NCBI GenBank assembly: GCA_910579705.1
Contig: CAJTUI010000011.1
Location: forward strand, 21,426-85,425
Origin: an uncultured Christensenella sp.
GTDB lineage: Bacteria > Bacillota > Clostridia > Christensenellales > Borkfalkiaceae
Reading direction: 5' to 3'
DNA: 64,000 nt
Below the pieces are notes generated by a model. The model was not told where the DNA came from, searched no databases, and worked only from the letters and a program-made list of their open reading frames with translations. Shown in pieces: positions 33,869-43,325 of this stretch. Made by a program: the position numbers and the translations under genes. The first letter of the stretch is position 1; every line of letters starts with the position of its first letter.

Positions 33869-36397
33869 ATGGAGTACAACAACAGATTTTCGGATAATTT
33901 ACAAAGCGTTATATCCATTGCGGAAGAGGCGGCCAAGATATACGGCAGCAGTTATATCGGCAGCGAGCACATAGTTTTCGCAATGCTCAACTGCACGGAA
34001 TGCACGGCCTATAAAGTACTTGTTTCCTGCGAAGTCAGCGAGCCGATGTATCGCGAATATTTCGCGCGTTCGATAGACAAGCGCGCAAACATAAACGGCT
34101 ATACGCCGCGCACGAAACATATGATAGAGCGCGCGCTGGAACTTTCGATTGATTTGAACGGAGAGGACTCGCTTGCGGGCACGGAGCATATGCTGCTTGC
34201 GATAATGTCGTCAAACGACTGTCTTGCAATGCGCATATTCCGCGCGATAGGCGTGAATATACCAAAGCTTGCCAGCAAGCTGGAACTTGTCATAAACAAC
34301 GGCCCCGGCGAGATTGAGGACGAAGATGACGACGACCCGTTCATTCAGATAAACAAGGCATTTTTCGGTTCGTCCTCGCCCGCGGCGGGCAAGGGCCAGA
34401 ACGAGCGTAAGAGCAAGAGCGAGCCCACGCTGGATAAAAACGTTTTGCAGTACGGCACGGATTTGACGCTTAAAGCGCGCGAAGGCAAGATTGACCCCGT
34501 TATCGGCAGGAAAAAGGAAATCGACAAAATAATTCAGGTGCTTTCGCGCCGCACAAAAAACAACCCCGTGCTTATCGGCGAGCCGGGTGTAGGTAAAAGC
34601 GCGGTCGTCGAAGGGCTTGCGCAGGCGATTGTAAAGAACGAGGTTCCCGACCTTCTGAAAAACAAAATTGTCTTTTCGCTCGACCTTGCGGGTATGGTCG
34701 CGGGCGCTAAATACCGCGGAGACTTCGAGGAGAGGCTGAAAAACGCGATTAACACCATTAAAAACAACGGCAACGTAATTTTGTTTATAGACGAAATCCA
34801 CTCCATTGTCGGCGCGGGCGCAACCTCCGACGGAAATATGGACGCGGCGAATATATTAAAGCCTATGCTTGCCCGCGGCGAATTGCAGACAATCGGCGCG
34901 ACCACGCTCGAAGAATACAGGAAATACATCGAAAAGGACGCGGCTCTCGAACGCCGTTTCACGCCCGTTCAGGTCGACGAACCGACCGTAGAGGACACCG
35001 TTTCGATATTACGCGGGTTAAGGGATAAGTACGAGGCGCATCACAAAGTGGTTATCACGGACGAGGCTATTATCGCCGCGGCTACGCTTTCCAACAGGTA
35101 TATTTCGGACAGATTTCTTCCCGACAAGGCGATAGATCTGATAGACGAGGCGGCCTCGCGCGCGCGTCTCAACAGCCTTAACAGCCCCGAAGAAGTTAAA
35201 GAACTCGAAGAGAAGATTAAACGTTTAAATCTCGAGAAGAACAAGGCGGCCAAGGGCGAGAACTATACTCAGGCGCAGAAATACGTGGAGGAGATAAACA
35301 ATCTTCACGAAAGAATAAAGAAACTGGACGCGGACTGGAAGGGGCATAAGCACACTTCCACGCCGAATATCGGCAGCGAGGAAATCGCGGAGATAGTCAG
35401 CGGCTGGACGGGCGTGCCCGTGCTCAAACTGACCGAGCAGGAGAGCGAAAAACTTCTGCACCTGGAAGACAATCTCCATAAGCGCATAATCGGACAGGAC
35501 GAGGCGGTCAGCGCCGTGGCGAGGGCTATACGCCGCGCCCGCGCGGGCCTGAGCGAGCCTAACAAACCCATCGGGTCGTTTATATTCGTCGGTCCCACCG
35601 GCGTTGGTAAGACCGACCTTGCCAAGGCGCTTGCAGAGAGTATGTTTGGCGACGAAAAGCTTATGATACGCCTCGATATGTCGGAGTATATGGAAAAACA
35701 CTCGGTTTCCAAGCTTATCGGCGCGCCTCCCGGATATATCGGTTACGACGAAAACAGCGGCGGCCAGCTTACCGAAAGGGTAAGGAGAAAGCCGTACAGC
35801 GTCGTACTTTTCGACGAGGTTGAAAAGGCGCACCCCGACGTGTTTAATGTGCTGTTGCAGATACTCGACGACGGCAGACTGACGGACAGCAAGGGCAGGG
35901 TGATAAACTTTAAAAACACCATTATCATAATGACCTCCAACGTCGGTGCAAGCCAGATCAAAAAGATGTCTAACTTCGGTTTTACTTCGTCGGACAACGA
36001 CGGTTACGACAATATGAAGGACAACATCAACGAGGCTCTGCGCGAGCAGTTTAAACCCGAATTTCTCAACAGGCTTGACGATATAATTATTTTCCGCAAG
36101 CTCAGCAAGGACGAGGCGGCGAAAATATGCGCAAAGGTTATCGAGGGGCTTTCGAAACGGCTTTCCCTGCGCAACGTGACTTTGCAGGTTTCCAAGGCCG
36201 CGCTTACCAAACTTGTGGACGACGGTTACAACGATATGTACGGCGCGCGCCCGTTGAAACGCGAAGTTCAGCGCCGTATAGAGGACAGACTTTCGGACGA
36301 AATTCTCGCGGGGAACGTTCTGCCGGGCGAAACGGTGTACGTTGACGTGAACGACGGAGAGCTGACTTTCCGTTCGGAAAAAAGACAGAACACATAA
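33869..36397 (+). CDS. clpC: ATP-dependent Clp protease ATPase subunit ClpC
   Basis: Hexameric unfoldase feeding ClpP and recognising McsB-marked substrates. The start at 33869 follows GAAGGAGG and gives 842 residues. Two Clp N repeats fill about 1-150, then an acidic linker. D1 has Walker A GEPGVGKS (near residue 229) and Walker [10 protein letters not shown]. The UVR/middle coiled coil is near residues 435-490, and D2 has GPTGVGKT (near residue 578) and [12 protein letters not shown]. An arginine finger and the C-terminal DYGARPLKR-like segment ([16 protein letters not shown]) close the protein. It is the last gene of the mcsA-mcsB-clpC unit. Confidence 0.96.
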   Translation: MEYNNRFSDNLQSVISIAEEAAKIYGSSYIGSEHIVFAMLNCTECTAYKVLVSCEVSEPMYREYFARSIDKRANINGYTPRTKHMIERALELSIDLNGEDSLAGTEHMLLAIMSSNDCLAMRIFRAIGVNIPKLASKLELVINNGPGEIEDEDDDDPFIQINKAFFGSSSPAAGKGQNERKSKSEPTLDKNVLQYGTDLTLKAREGKIDPVIGRKKEIDKIIQVLSRRTKNNPVLIGEPGVGKSAVVEGLAQAIVKNEVPDLLKNKIVFSLDLAGMVAGAKYRGDFEERLKNAINTIKNNGNVILFIDEIHSIVGAGATSDGNMDAANILKPMLARGELQTIGATTLEEYRKYIEKDAALERRFTPVQVDEPTVEDTVSILRGLRDKYEAHHKVVITDEAIIAAATLSNRYISDRFLPDKAIDLIDEAASRARLNSLNSPEEVKELEEKIKRLNLEKNKAAKGENYTQAQKYVEEINNLHERIKKLDADWKGHKHTSTPNIGSEEIAEIVSGWTGVPVLKLTEQESEKLLHLEDNLHKRIIGQDEAVSAVARAIRRARAGLSEPNKPIGSFIFVGPTGVGKTDLAKALAESMFGDEKLMIRLDMSEYMEKHSVSKLIGAPPGYIGYDENSGGQLTERVRRKPYSVVLFDEVEKAHPDVFNVLLQILDDGRLTDSKGRVINFKNTIIIMTSNVGASQIKKMSNFGFTSSDNDGYDNMKDNINEALREQFKPEFLNRLDDIIIFRKLSKDEAAKICAKVIEGLSKRLSLRNVTLQVSKAALTKLVDDGYNDMYGARPLKREVQRRIEDRLSDEILAGNVLPGETVYVDVNDGELTFRSEKRQNT

Positions 36398-36405
36398 TTT
36401 AAGGT

Positions 36406-36434
36406 GCCGCCCGCGGTTCGGGCGGCGTTTTTTT
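36406..36434 (+). terminator. Terminator after clpC
   Basis: An 8-bp all-GC stem (36406-36413 with 36419-36426) and a 5-nt loop, followed at once by eight T residues. A textbook intrinsic terminator. Confidence 0.9.
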
Positions 36435-36492
36435 TATTGCCATAATCTTTTCGGGGTGTGCGCGCATATAATGTAAAGTAAAGGTAACTTAA

Positions 36493-37575
36493 ATGACATT
36501 AAGCGTGTGTCTTATCGTAAAAGACGAACAGGACGTTATAGGCAGGTGCCTGAACTGCGCCTGTAAATTTGCAGACGAAATAGTGGTGGTCGATACGGGT
36601 TCAACCGATAACACCGTGTCGGAGGTCAAGAAATACACGGACAAAGTGTATTTCTTCAAGTGGCGCGACGATTTTTCCGCCGCGCGTAATTTTGCGTTCG
36701 ATATGGCCACCTGCGAGCTTGTTATGTGGCTGGACGCGGACGACGTTGTCACGGACGAGAACTGTAAAAAAATCGCCGCGCTGAAAAATTCGTTCGACGG
36801 CTACGATATGGCGATTTTACCGTACGCCGCCGCGTTCGACGGCGATACTCCCACGTTCGTATATAACCGCGAAAGGATTTTCAGGCGCGACAAAAATTAC
36901 AGGTTCGTCGGCGCCGTGCACGAGGCGGTTACTCCCTCGGGCCGTATTCTGTACTCGGACGCGGCAATTTGGCATAAGAAAGTCAAAGAGAACGAGCCTA
37001 TGCGCAATTTGCGCATATTTCAGAAACTGATAGCCTCGGGAACTGCGTTGGACGACAGACAGAAGTTTTATTACGGCAGGGAACTGCTTTTCAATAAAAT
37101 GTATCGCGAGGCGATAGCCGTACTGGAAAACTTTTTGCGCGGCGGCGGCTGGTCGGTAAACAAATCGGAGGCCTGCCTTAACCTCTATACCGCGTACAAG
37201 GAACTGGGAATGGAGGAGCGCGCGCTCGCGTCGCTGTTGCGCGGCTTTACAATCGCGCCGCCCGACAGCCAGTCTTGCTGTATTCTCGGCGAATGGTTTA
37301 TGAAAAAGGGCGAAATCGACGCGGCGATATACTGGTATGAGGCGGCGCTCAAGGCCTCCGACAATGCGTCGGCGGGCGGGTTTATCAACCGCGACTACGG
37401 CGGGTTTATTCCGTATATGCAGTTGTGCGTGCTTTACGACAGGCTGGGCGACTTCGAAAAGGCCCGCGCGTATAACGAGGCGGCGGGCAGGTTAAAGCCG
37501 CTTAACGCCAGCTATCTCAGCAACGTAAAATATTTCGAAAAACTGGGTTTGAGGAGTAAAAGCAATGATAAATGA
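36493..37575 (+). CDS. Family 2 glycosyltransferase with C-terminal TPR-like region
   Basis: 360 residues. [18 protein letters not shown] at the N-terminus and [11 protein letters not shown] near residues 31-41 are the nucleotide-sugar site, and WLDADDV near residues 79-85 is the DxD metal motif. The second half (about 195-350) is helical with TPR-like repeats, as in glycosyltransferases that modify peptides (SunS-type). The gene overlaps the next one, a collagen-like protein, by 11 nt. The obvious inference is that this enzyme glycosylates the Thr residues of that protein. Upstream there is a CATATAAT box (36464-36471) but no good -35 for the housekeeping sigma. Confidence 0.85.
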   Translation: MTLSVCLIVKDEQDVIGRCLNCACKFADEIVVVDTGSTDNTVSEVKKYTDKVYFFKWRDDFSAARNFAFDMATCELVMWLDADDVVTDENCKKIAALKNSFDGYDMAILPYAAAFDGDTPTFVYNRERIFRRDKNYRFVGAVHEAVTPSGRILYSDAAIWHKKVKENEPMRNLRIFQKLIASGTALDDRQKFYYGRELLFNKMYREAIAVLENFLRGGGWSVNKSEACLNLYTAYKELGMEERALASLLRGFTIAPPDSQSCCILGEWFMKKGEIDAAIYWYEAALKASDNASAGGFINRDYGGFIPYMQLCVLYDRLGDFEKARAYNEAAGRLKPLNASYLSNVKYFEKLGLRSKSNDK

Positions 37576-37924
37576 TACGACGCTTAAATGTTTCGGCTAT
37601 TTCAAGAACGGCGGGCGCGCTCAGCCGACCAGAACGGTATACACGCTCACGGGAATAACCGGTCCGACCGGTGCGACGGGTGCCACGGGTCCGCGCGGAA
37701 TTACCGGCGCCACGGGTGAAACGGGCGCAACTGGGCCGACAGGCCCGAGAGGATACAGAGGCTCGGCGGGGCGTGCGGGAGCGATTGGTCCGACGGGACC
37801 AACGGGCCCGAGAGGGTTCGAAACGGCCGCAGGGGTGGCGGACGCAACCGATTCGGCGGACGTGGTGACGCAGTTCAACAAGCTTTTGGCCTCTTTAAGG
37901 GCCGCGGGCGTGATTTCCGAGTAA
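37565..37924 (+). CDS. Short collagen-like protein
   Basis: 119 residues. Residues 30-83 are 18 uninterrupted Gly-X-Y triplets, 11 of them ending in Thr (GPT, GAT, GIT, GET), like the glycosylated collagen tails of the Bacillus exosporium protein BclA. The N-terminal 29 residues carry one Cys and no signal peptide. The C-terminal 34 residues end in a helix [18 protein letters not shown] that also occurs in structural and phage head-fibre-like proteins and may drive trimerisation. The start overlaps the glycosyltransferase gene. A spore-surface or cell-surface role is inferred. A terminator follows the stop. Confidence 0.8.
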   Translation: MINDTTLKCFGYFKNGGRAQPTRTVYTLTGITGPTGATGATGPRGITGATGETGATGPTGPRGYRGSAGRAGAIGPTGPTGPRGFETAAGVADATDSADVVTQFNKLLASLRAAGVISE

Positions 37925-37926
37925 AA

Positions 37927-37956
37927 AAAGCGGGGTTAAAGCCCCGCTTTCTTTAT
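37927..37956. terminator. Bidirectional terminator, collagen-like gene / comEC
   Basis: A 9-bp stem AAAGCGGGG/CCCCGCTTT (37927-37935, 37942-37950), with A residues before and T residues after it. The comEC stop codon lies in the loop. Confidence 0.85.
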
Positions 37957-40008
37957 TTTTCCGTTATTTACGTAAAACTTGATGTCGCCGCAGTCGTAAA
38001 CGTTCCGCCCGATGTTTCTTTCGTTGAACGCGGACTGAATCTCGCAGACGGTCTTGTCCGTATAATTGTCTGATATTAAGATATTGCAATAATCCGCTAC
38101 CGCTCCGTAAGAGCAGATACCTACCTTTATGCCGCCAAGTTTCACGGTCAGCGCATTGCCGCTTTCGAACTCGTAAACCGCCCCGCCGACTTCAAAAGTT
38201 TTTTCGTAGTGCACGGTTATTTTATCGTACGGTTGTACGTTCGGGTTCTGATAATAAACGTATGCGTCGCGGCAATTCAGGCCGATACTGTTTATGCCGT
38301 CTGCACTGCTTTCACCGCACAGTATAATCACGGCGGCTAGCTCGGTCGCGCTGTAACCGTTCACGGTGGAGCGCGCGTGAGCATTATTTATTGCGTCCGT
38401 GAGTATAAGCACGTTTTCGCCTCTTGATTTTATAAGCACTTCGCCGCCGCCGTAATGCGCGGATACTATTATTTTATAACCGACAAACGGCGCGAACGTT
38501 CCTACAAGCGCGTAAGTTACGAGCAGGCCCGAAATAATTCCCGCGGCGACAAATCTTTTGAACGGTCTTATATTGATTTTGTCGGACAGCGCGAGTAATC
38601 CTACAAAATATATTGCGGTGAACGCGCCCGCGCCGAACCCGCTTAAAAGCGCTTTTTCGAAGCCTGCGTTTAAAAGAAATGAAACGATAACTTCCAGCGG
38701 CAGAGCGGCGTACGGTAAAACGTACGGCGCGGCAAACGGTAAGACCGCGCAAAATATCGCGCTTACGAGCATAAGTACATATATCACCGAAAACAGCGGT
38801 ATAAACACGGGGTTTAGAAAAATGCCGGCAATGCTTAAATACCCGAACGACGACAGCATAACGGGCGCGGTGGAGACCTGTGCCGCAAGACTTACGGCAA
38901 GTGGTGCGCGCAGTTTATCAGGCAGTTTTTTCATAGCCCTGGCAAGGTTTTTGGATAAGAGGATAATCCCGCCCGCGGCGCACACGGAAAGCTTAAACCC
39001 GACGGAAAATAAGCTCAGCGGATAGACGAGCAACAGAACTAAAACCGCTAACGACAGCGAATTTAATCCGTCGTATTTTTTATGTATCAGCCGCGTTAGG
39101 GTTGCGGAGGCGCACATTACGGCGGCCCTTACGGAAGACACCGCAAACCCGCAGACGCCCGAATAAAAGAACGCTGTGGAAATACAGAGTACTGCCGCGG
39201 CGTATTTGTTTAATTTAAGCTTTTTCGCAAGATAGGCCGTCACCGCGTAGACGATGCCGATATGCAGACCGGATACTGCGAAGATATGCGCTATTCCGCC
39301 GTATCGGAAAGCAGACATAGAACTTTCGTCAATATCCTGCGTGCAACCCGTCAGCATAGCGTAAGCGATAGCCGCGGTGTCCTTGTCAAGATTGTCGTAC
39401 AGCGCGCCGCGCAGGGCGGAGCGTATGCCTCCGAAAAAAGAACGGCCGTGTTTCGAGGTGATACCGCCGTTTACGCGACAGGTGTATTTAACGTTGTCCT
39501 GAGCAAGATAATATAGCTTTCCGTACTGGAAAGCGTCGTTTTTGTATACCGGAGAGGAAAAGCTTATCTTATAGCCTACGTCGCAGAAATCGCCGTAGTT
39601 GCCGCTCAGCCTGACGATGATTTTACCGTCCAGCCTTACGCCGTCCGCGTAAGCGTTTTTTAAAATCAGATACTCTCCCGCGGCGCTTTCGCCCTTGTCG
39701 GATACCGTCGCGCTTATATTGTAAAACCCGCCGTCGGTTATATCCGACTCGGTAAAAGCGCATATGCGCATATAACAGTTTATTGCGCCCAGCGCGATAA
39801 ACAGTGCGGTCAGGAACGGAAAGAGAAGTTTATAACCGTTTTTAAGATAAACGGCGCAAAAAATCAAAATTACCGCAGTAACGGGAACTACCGCGATAAC
39901 ACAGAACAAACTTATATCGTTTAAAGCAAAGCGGTAACCCAGAAAAACGCCTGCGGTAAGCGCGCAGGCCAGTATTGCGGGTAGCCGGATGTTGATAAGT
40001 TTTTTCAT
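37936..40008 (-). CDS. comEC: ComEC/Rec2-family DNA uptake channel with degenerate C-terminal domain
   Basis: Polytopic membrane protein that carries transforming DNA across the membrane in competent bacteria. 690 residues. The N-terminal DUF4131-like part (about 1-190) has helices and a beta region, and the Competence domain (about 200-500) has FRYGGIAHIFAVSGLHIGIVYA near 230-252 and GVCGFAVSSVRAAVM. The last ~150 residues correspond to the usual metallo-beta-lactamase domain but lack its HxHxDH metal motif (the region reads IILCGESSADGIN), so it cannot bind zinc in the normal way. No other competence pilus genes are near; comF lies at 50.6 kb. Confidence 0.88.
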   Translation of the reverse strand: MKKLINIRLPAILACALTAGVFLGYRFALNDISLFCVIAVVPVTAVILIFCAVYLKNGYKLLFPFLTALFIALGAINCYMRICAFTESDITDGGFYNISATVSDKGESAAGEYLILKNAYADGVRLDGKIIVRLSGNYGDFCDVGYKISFSSPVYKNDAFQYGKLYYLAQDNVKYTCRVNGGITSKHGRSFFGGIRSALRGALYDNLDKDTAAIAYAMLTGCTQDIDESSMSAFRYGGIAHIFAVSGLHIGIVYAVTAYLAKKLKLNKYAAAVLCISTAFFYSGVCGFAVSSVRAAVMCASATLTRLIHKKYDGLNSLSLAVLVLLLVYPLSLFSVGFKLSVCAAGGIILLSKNLARAMKKLPDKLRAPLAVSLAAQVSTAPVMLSSFGYLSIAGIFLNPVFIPLFSVIYVLMLVSAIFCAVLPFAAPYVLPYAALPLEVIVSFLLNAGFEKALLSGFGAGAFTAIYFVGLLALSDKINIRPFKRFVAAGIISGLLVTYALVGTFAPFVGYKIIVSAHYGGGEVLIKSRGENVLILTDAINNAHARSTVNGYSATELAAVIILCGESSADGINSIGLNCRDAYVYYQNPNVQPYDKITVHYEKTFEVGGAVYEFESGNALTVKLGGIKVGICSYGAVADYCNILISDNYTDKTVCEIQSAFNERNIGRNVYDCGDIKFYVNNGKIKKAGL

Positions 40009-40040
40009 ATTAAAAATATATCACAGCCGCGCCGCAAAGT

Positions 40041-40076
40041 AAACAAAAAAACGGAGCCGCTTTAAAGCAGCCCCGT
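40041..40076 (-). terminator. Terminator of the Cys-rich small protein gene
   Basis: Read on the minus strand, a 13-bp stem (40076-40064 with 40063-40051, two G-U pairs) is followed by a T tract (40050-40041 are mostly A on the plus strand). Confidence 0.75.
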
Positions 40077-40093
40077 AAAGTCGACAGACTTTA

Positions 40094-40315
40094 TCAGTTA
40101 CAACCGCATCCGCAACCGCAGTTACCGTTACCGCATAACAAGTTGGAAAGTGTTCCGTTCCTCCACATACTGTAAAGCAACGCGATAAGTATAGGCGTAC
40201 AGCTTCCGCTGAGCACGCTCTCCAAACCGTTACCGCTGCAACTTGCTGCAAGAAGTAAAAGAATTAAAATCCAAAGGCAGCTGTTTGTGCCGCCGCACTG
40301 CGAAAAAATGTTCAT
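40094..40315 (-). CDS. Small Cys-rich membrane protein (HCB-like)
   Basis: 73 residues. The start at 40315 follows a strong AGGAGGAAAC site; an ATG 27 nt upstream lacks one. One membrane helix (SCLWILILLLLAASC, residues 12-26) is followed by a polar middle and a terminal Cys/Gly run CGNGNCGCGCGCN. Clostridia carry similar small proteins often labelled chorion-class high-cysteine HCB protein 13, of unknown function. The Cys run could bind metal or cross-link in a spore coat or envelope. It forms its own transcription unit, ending at the hairpin at 40041-40076. Confidence 0.7.
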   Translation of the reverse strand: MNIFSQCGGTNSCLWILILLLLAASCSGNGLESVLSGSCTPILIALLYSMWRNGTLSNLLCGNGNCGCGCGCN

Positions 40316-40442
40316 AGTTTCCTCCTGTGAAATTAGCTGCATATGGCGGTATGTAAATTTGTTGTGCCTATGCAGTTTCCGTATATAACGTATATTAAAT
40401 AATATTAAATTTTCTTTAAAAATGTTACTCGCCTTTAATCGC

Positions 40443-40471
40443 TTGCATAAAATATCCCGTAATGATATAAT
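40443..40471 (+). promoter_or_regulatory. Promoter of the ECF S component-coaX-hom unit
   Basis: TTGCAT (40443-40448), 17 bp, TATAAT (40466-40471). This leaves a leader of about 105 nt before the ATG at 40584. The leader holds a second TATAAT (40530-40535) without a good -35. I saw no recognisable riboswitch in it. Confidence 0.6.
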
Positions 40472-40583
40472 AATCTGGATTTATATTGAGATACTTTCGG
40501 CGGATATATTCAATCCGACCGTGCAAGAGTATAATATTTTTTATTTTGCGGATACCCTATTAAAGGGATTCGACGGAGGATTT

Positions 40584-41261
40584 ATGTCAAGGAAAAAGAT
40601 TGAATTCTTTTCCGCGAAAAACATTGCGTTTCTCGCGGTTTTAATCGCACTGGTCGTCGTTCTTCAACTCTGGGGAAGTATGATACCGATAGGCGTTGCA
40701 GGCCTGAACCTGAGTTTCGTTCTCATACCGATAACGCTCGGCGCAATGATACTCGGCCCGATTGCGGGCGGCGTATTGGGGTTTGTTTTCGGGTTTGTCG
40801 TGCTAATGACGGGCGTTACCGGCGCAAATTTCTTCACGGCGTACGTGCTTGCGGACAGTCCGTTTTTCACGGTAATAACCGTGCTTTTAAAGGGCATCGT
40901 CGCGGGGAGTGTCGCGGGCATACTTTATAAACTGATAGCGAAGAAAAACAGGTATGTCGCGGCGTTCACTGCGGCCGCGGCCGTTCCCGTTATCAACACG
41001 GCGATATTCATTCTCGGCGCGCTGTGTATGAGCGGTAGTTTAAAAGCGTTCGTTTCTTCGTATATGCCCGAATTTGACGGCAGAAATATAATGTATATAA
41101 TTCTCGTCGGGCTTGTTACGGTCAATTTCTTTATAGAGCTGGCCGTAAACGTCGTATGCGCGCCCGCGTTACACACGGTTGACGGGGTTGTGGAAAAGAG
41201 AATAATAAAGAAAGTAAACCGCCGTAAAGAAATAGGCGAAACGGAAAATAAAGAAGTTTAA
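40584..41261 (+). CDS. ECF transporter S component, probably for pantothenate
   Basis: Membrane substrate-binding subunit of an energy-coupling-factor vitamin importer. 225 residues from the ATG at 40584, which follows GGAGGA; an earlier in-frame start would add a non-conserved leader. About six helices, with the S-component pattern LSFVLIPITLGAMILGPIAGG (conserved Gly/Pro turn) near residue 50. Residues 200-225 are basic and cytoplasmic. The energising EcfA/EcfT subunits are not in the window. The type III pantothenate kinase gene begins 5 nt downstream, so pantothenate is the likely cargo (inference from context). Confidence 0.8.
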   Translation: MSRKKIEFFSAKNIAFLAVLIALVVVLQLWGSMIPIGVAGLNLSFVLIPITLGAMILGPIAGGVLGFVFGFVVLMTGVTGANFFTAYVLADSPFFTVITVLLKGIVAGSVAGILYKLIAKKNRYVAAFTAAAAVPVINTAIFILGALCMSGSLKAFVSSYMPEFDGRNIMYIILVGLVTVNFFIELAVNVVCAPALHTVDGVVEKRIIKKVNRRKEIGETENKEV

Positions 41262-41266
41262 GTATT

Positions 41267-42043
41267 ATGATTTTATGTATGGACGTTGGAAACACGAACA
41301 TCAAGCACGCCGTATTCGACGGTGAAAAGCTTGTGCTCAGTTTTCGCATTTCAACGGAGTATAAGAAGACTTCCGACGAGTACGGCGGTCAGCTTATAAC
41401 AATTCTGGGAAACAATAAAATAACGCAGGACGACATAGACGGCGGTATCATATCGTCGGTCGTTCCGCAACTCGATTACACGCTCGAACGTATGTGCCGC
41501 AACTATCTGCATTTCAAGCCTTTAATGCTTGCCCCGGGGCTTAAAACGGGCATAAATTTAAAGGTGGATAACGCAAAGGAAGTGGGCGCGGACAGGGTTG
41601 TAAACAACGTGGCGGCGGTTAGAAAATACGGCGCGCCGCTTATTATAATCGATTTCGGAACGGCGACCACGTTAAACGTAATCAACGAAAAGGGCGAGTT
41701 CACGGGCGGAGTAATTGCGCCGGGGATAAAGGGCTCTCTTGACAGTCTTGTAAACGGCACGGCGAAACTTCCGCGCGTGGAAATAGAGCGGCCTGCCTCG
41801 GTTATAGGTAAAAATACCGTAACGAATATGCAGTCGGGAATAGTGTACGGCTTTGCGGGGCTTGTCGAGTATCTCGTCAAAAAAATCAAGAGGGAACTGA
41901 AATGCGAACACGTGACGACGATTGCCACGGGCGGGTTTTCGGAGATTATAGCAAAAGAAATCAGCTGTATAGATTACGTGGACAAGTTGCTCACTTTGGA
42001 AGGGTTAAGATACCTGTATTATCTCAATAAAACGGAGGAATGA
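41267..42043 (+). CDS. coaX: Type III pantothenate kinase
   Basis: First step of coenzyme A synthesis: phosphorylation of pantothenate. 258 residues of the acetate-kinase-like fold. The phosphate loop is MDVGNTNIKHAVFDG near residues 5-19, GADRVVNN holds the catalytic Asp near residue 107, IIDFGTATTLNVI is near residues 125-137, and GGVIAPGIKGSLDSL near residues 146-160. Type III enzymes need a monovalent cation and are not inhibited by CoA. The hom gene begins 1 nt after the stop. Confidence 0.95.
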   Translation: MILCMDVGNTNIKHAVFDGEKLVLSFRISTEYKKTSDEYGGQLITILGNNKITQDDIDGGIISSVVPQLDYTLERMCRNYLHFKPLMLAPGLKTGINLKVDNAKEVGADRVVNNVAAVRKYGAPLIIIDFGTATTLNVINEKGEFTGGVIAPGIKGSLDSLVNGTAKLPRVEIERPASVIGKNTVTNMQSGIVYGFAGLVEYLVKKIKRELKCEHVTTIATGGFSEIIAKEISCIDYVDKLLTLEGLRYLYYLNKTEE

Positions 42044-42044
42044 A

Positions 42045-43325
42045 ATGAAGAAAGTCGGCGTGGCGATACTCGGTCTCGGGGTGGTAGGAGGCGGAACATA
42101 TCGGATACTTACGGGTCACCGTGATTTTTACAGGAAAGCGCACGGGCTTGACCTTACCGTCGAATGCGTACTCGAACGCAACGCCGCGCGCGCTGTCGAA
42201 CTCGGCATAGATAAGAGCAAAATCTGCTCTAACATAGCCGAAATCTGCTCCAATCCCGAAGTGGATATCGTGGTGGAAGTTATCGGCGGGGTGGAGCCTG
42301 CGAAAACTTTCGTTCTCGCCGCGTTAAACGCCGGGAAATCGGTCGTAACGTCCAATAAGGAGCTTTATTGCAAATACAGTTACGAGCTTGAAAAGGCCGC
42401 AAAGAAAAACAACTGCGGGCTGTTCTACGAGGCGAGCTGCGTAGGCGGTGTCCCCGTTATCAGGACTCTTCTGGATAATTTACAGGGCAACAAAATTTTG
42501 TCGATGACGGGTATTATCAACGGCACGACGAATTATATACTTACAAAGATGTCGGACGAGGGCGCGTCCTACGGCGACGTGATGAAGGAGGCGCAGAAAC
42601 TCGGCTATGCCGAGGCAGACCCCACCGCGGACGTAGAAGGCTACGACGCGGCGTATAAGCTGTCCATTTTATCAAGTCTGGCGTTTCATACAAAGATACC
42701 GTTTACGGCGGTATACCGCGAGGGCATAACGGGCGTGGACTGCACGGACCTTGCAAACGGAAAAAGGCTGGGTTACGCTTTAAAACTGCTTGCCGTCGGT
42801 AAGAACAAAGGCGACGGAATAGAGGTAAGGGTGCACCCCGCTTTTATTTCCAGCAATCACCCTCTCGCGGGCGTAAAGGACAGTTATAACGCCGTTTATA
42901 TTACCGGCGACAGCGTTGAGGACGTTATGCTTTACGGCAGGGGCGCGGGTGCGTTGCCCACGGGTAGCGCGATAGTCGGGGATATTATTTACTGCGCCAC
43001 GCACGATAATTTCAATTATTCTCCGTTTGAAAACACCAAGGACGCGGACCCCGCTACAAAGTTTATTTGCAATTTCAAAAGCGCGTATTATATCAGGCTT
43101 ACCGCGAGCGATAAGGCGGGAGTGCTTTCAAAGGTCACTGCGGCGCTCGGCAAACACGGAATAAGCGTTTCACAGCTCGTTCAGGACGAAAACAGGAACG
43201 GCGAGTTCGTATCGCTTATACTTATTACGCACGAAACGCGTGAAAAGGACGTCGACAAAGCGGTGGAAGAAATCAATTTGTCGGGCATTGCGGAGGTCGC
43301 GGCCGTTTACAGGGTGGTTGCTTGA
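42045..43325 (+). CDS. hom: Homoserine dehydrogenase
   Basis: Reduces aspartate semialdehyde to homoserine, the branch point to threonine and methionine. 426 residues. The NAD(P) loop is AILGLGVVGGGTYRIL (8-23). The catalytic domain has YEASCVGGVPVIRTL near residues 126-140 and NGTTNYILTKM near residue 160, and KLGYAEADPTADVEGYDAAYKL (split here across about 186-207) holds the catalytic Lys/Asp region. A C-terminal ACT domain (about 348-426, YYIRLTASDKAGVLSKV) implies feedback control by an amino acid. The stop TGA overlaps the next gene's TTG start. Confidence 0.95.
   Translation: MKKVGVAILGLGVVGGGTYRILTGHRDFYRKAHGLDLTVECVLERNAARAVELGIDKSKICSNIAEICSNPEVDIVVEVIGGVEPAKTFVLAALNAGKSVVTSNKELYCKYSYELEKAAKKNNCGLFYEASCVGGVPVIRTLLDNLQGNKILSMTGIINGTTNYILTKMSDEGASYGDVMKEAQKLGYAEADPTADVEGYDAAYKLSILSSLAFHTKIPFTAVYREGITGVDCTDLANGKRLGYALKLLAVGKNKGDGIEVRVHPAFISSNHPLAGVKDSYNAVYITGDSVEDVMLYGRGAGALPTGSAIVGDIIYCATHDNFNYSPFENTKDADPATKFICNFKSAYYIRLTASDKAGVLSKVTAALGKHGISVSQLVQDENRNGEFVSLILITHETREKDVDKAVEEINLSGIAEVAAVYRVVA

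Noticed and set aside
37665-37815. Short tandem repeat of ACGGG-type units, considered as a CRISPR or VNTR
   Set aside because: The periodicity is 9 nt and comes from Gly-X-Y codons of the collagen-like gene; there are no spacers.
40472-40583. Possible riboswitch in the ~105-nt leader of the ECF S component gene
   Set aside because: The leader is A/T-rich with only a 3-bp hairpin and no motif of a known class. A second -10-like box inside it makes a plain promoter region as likely.
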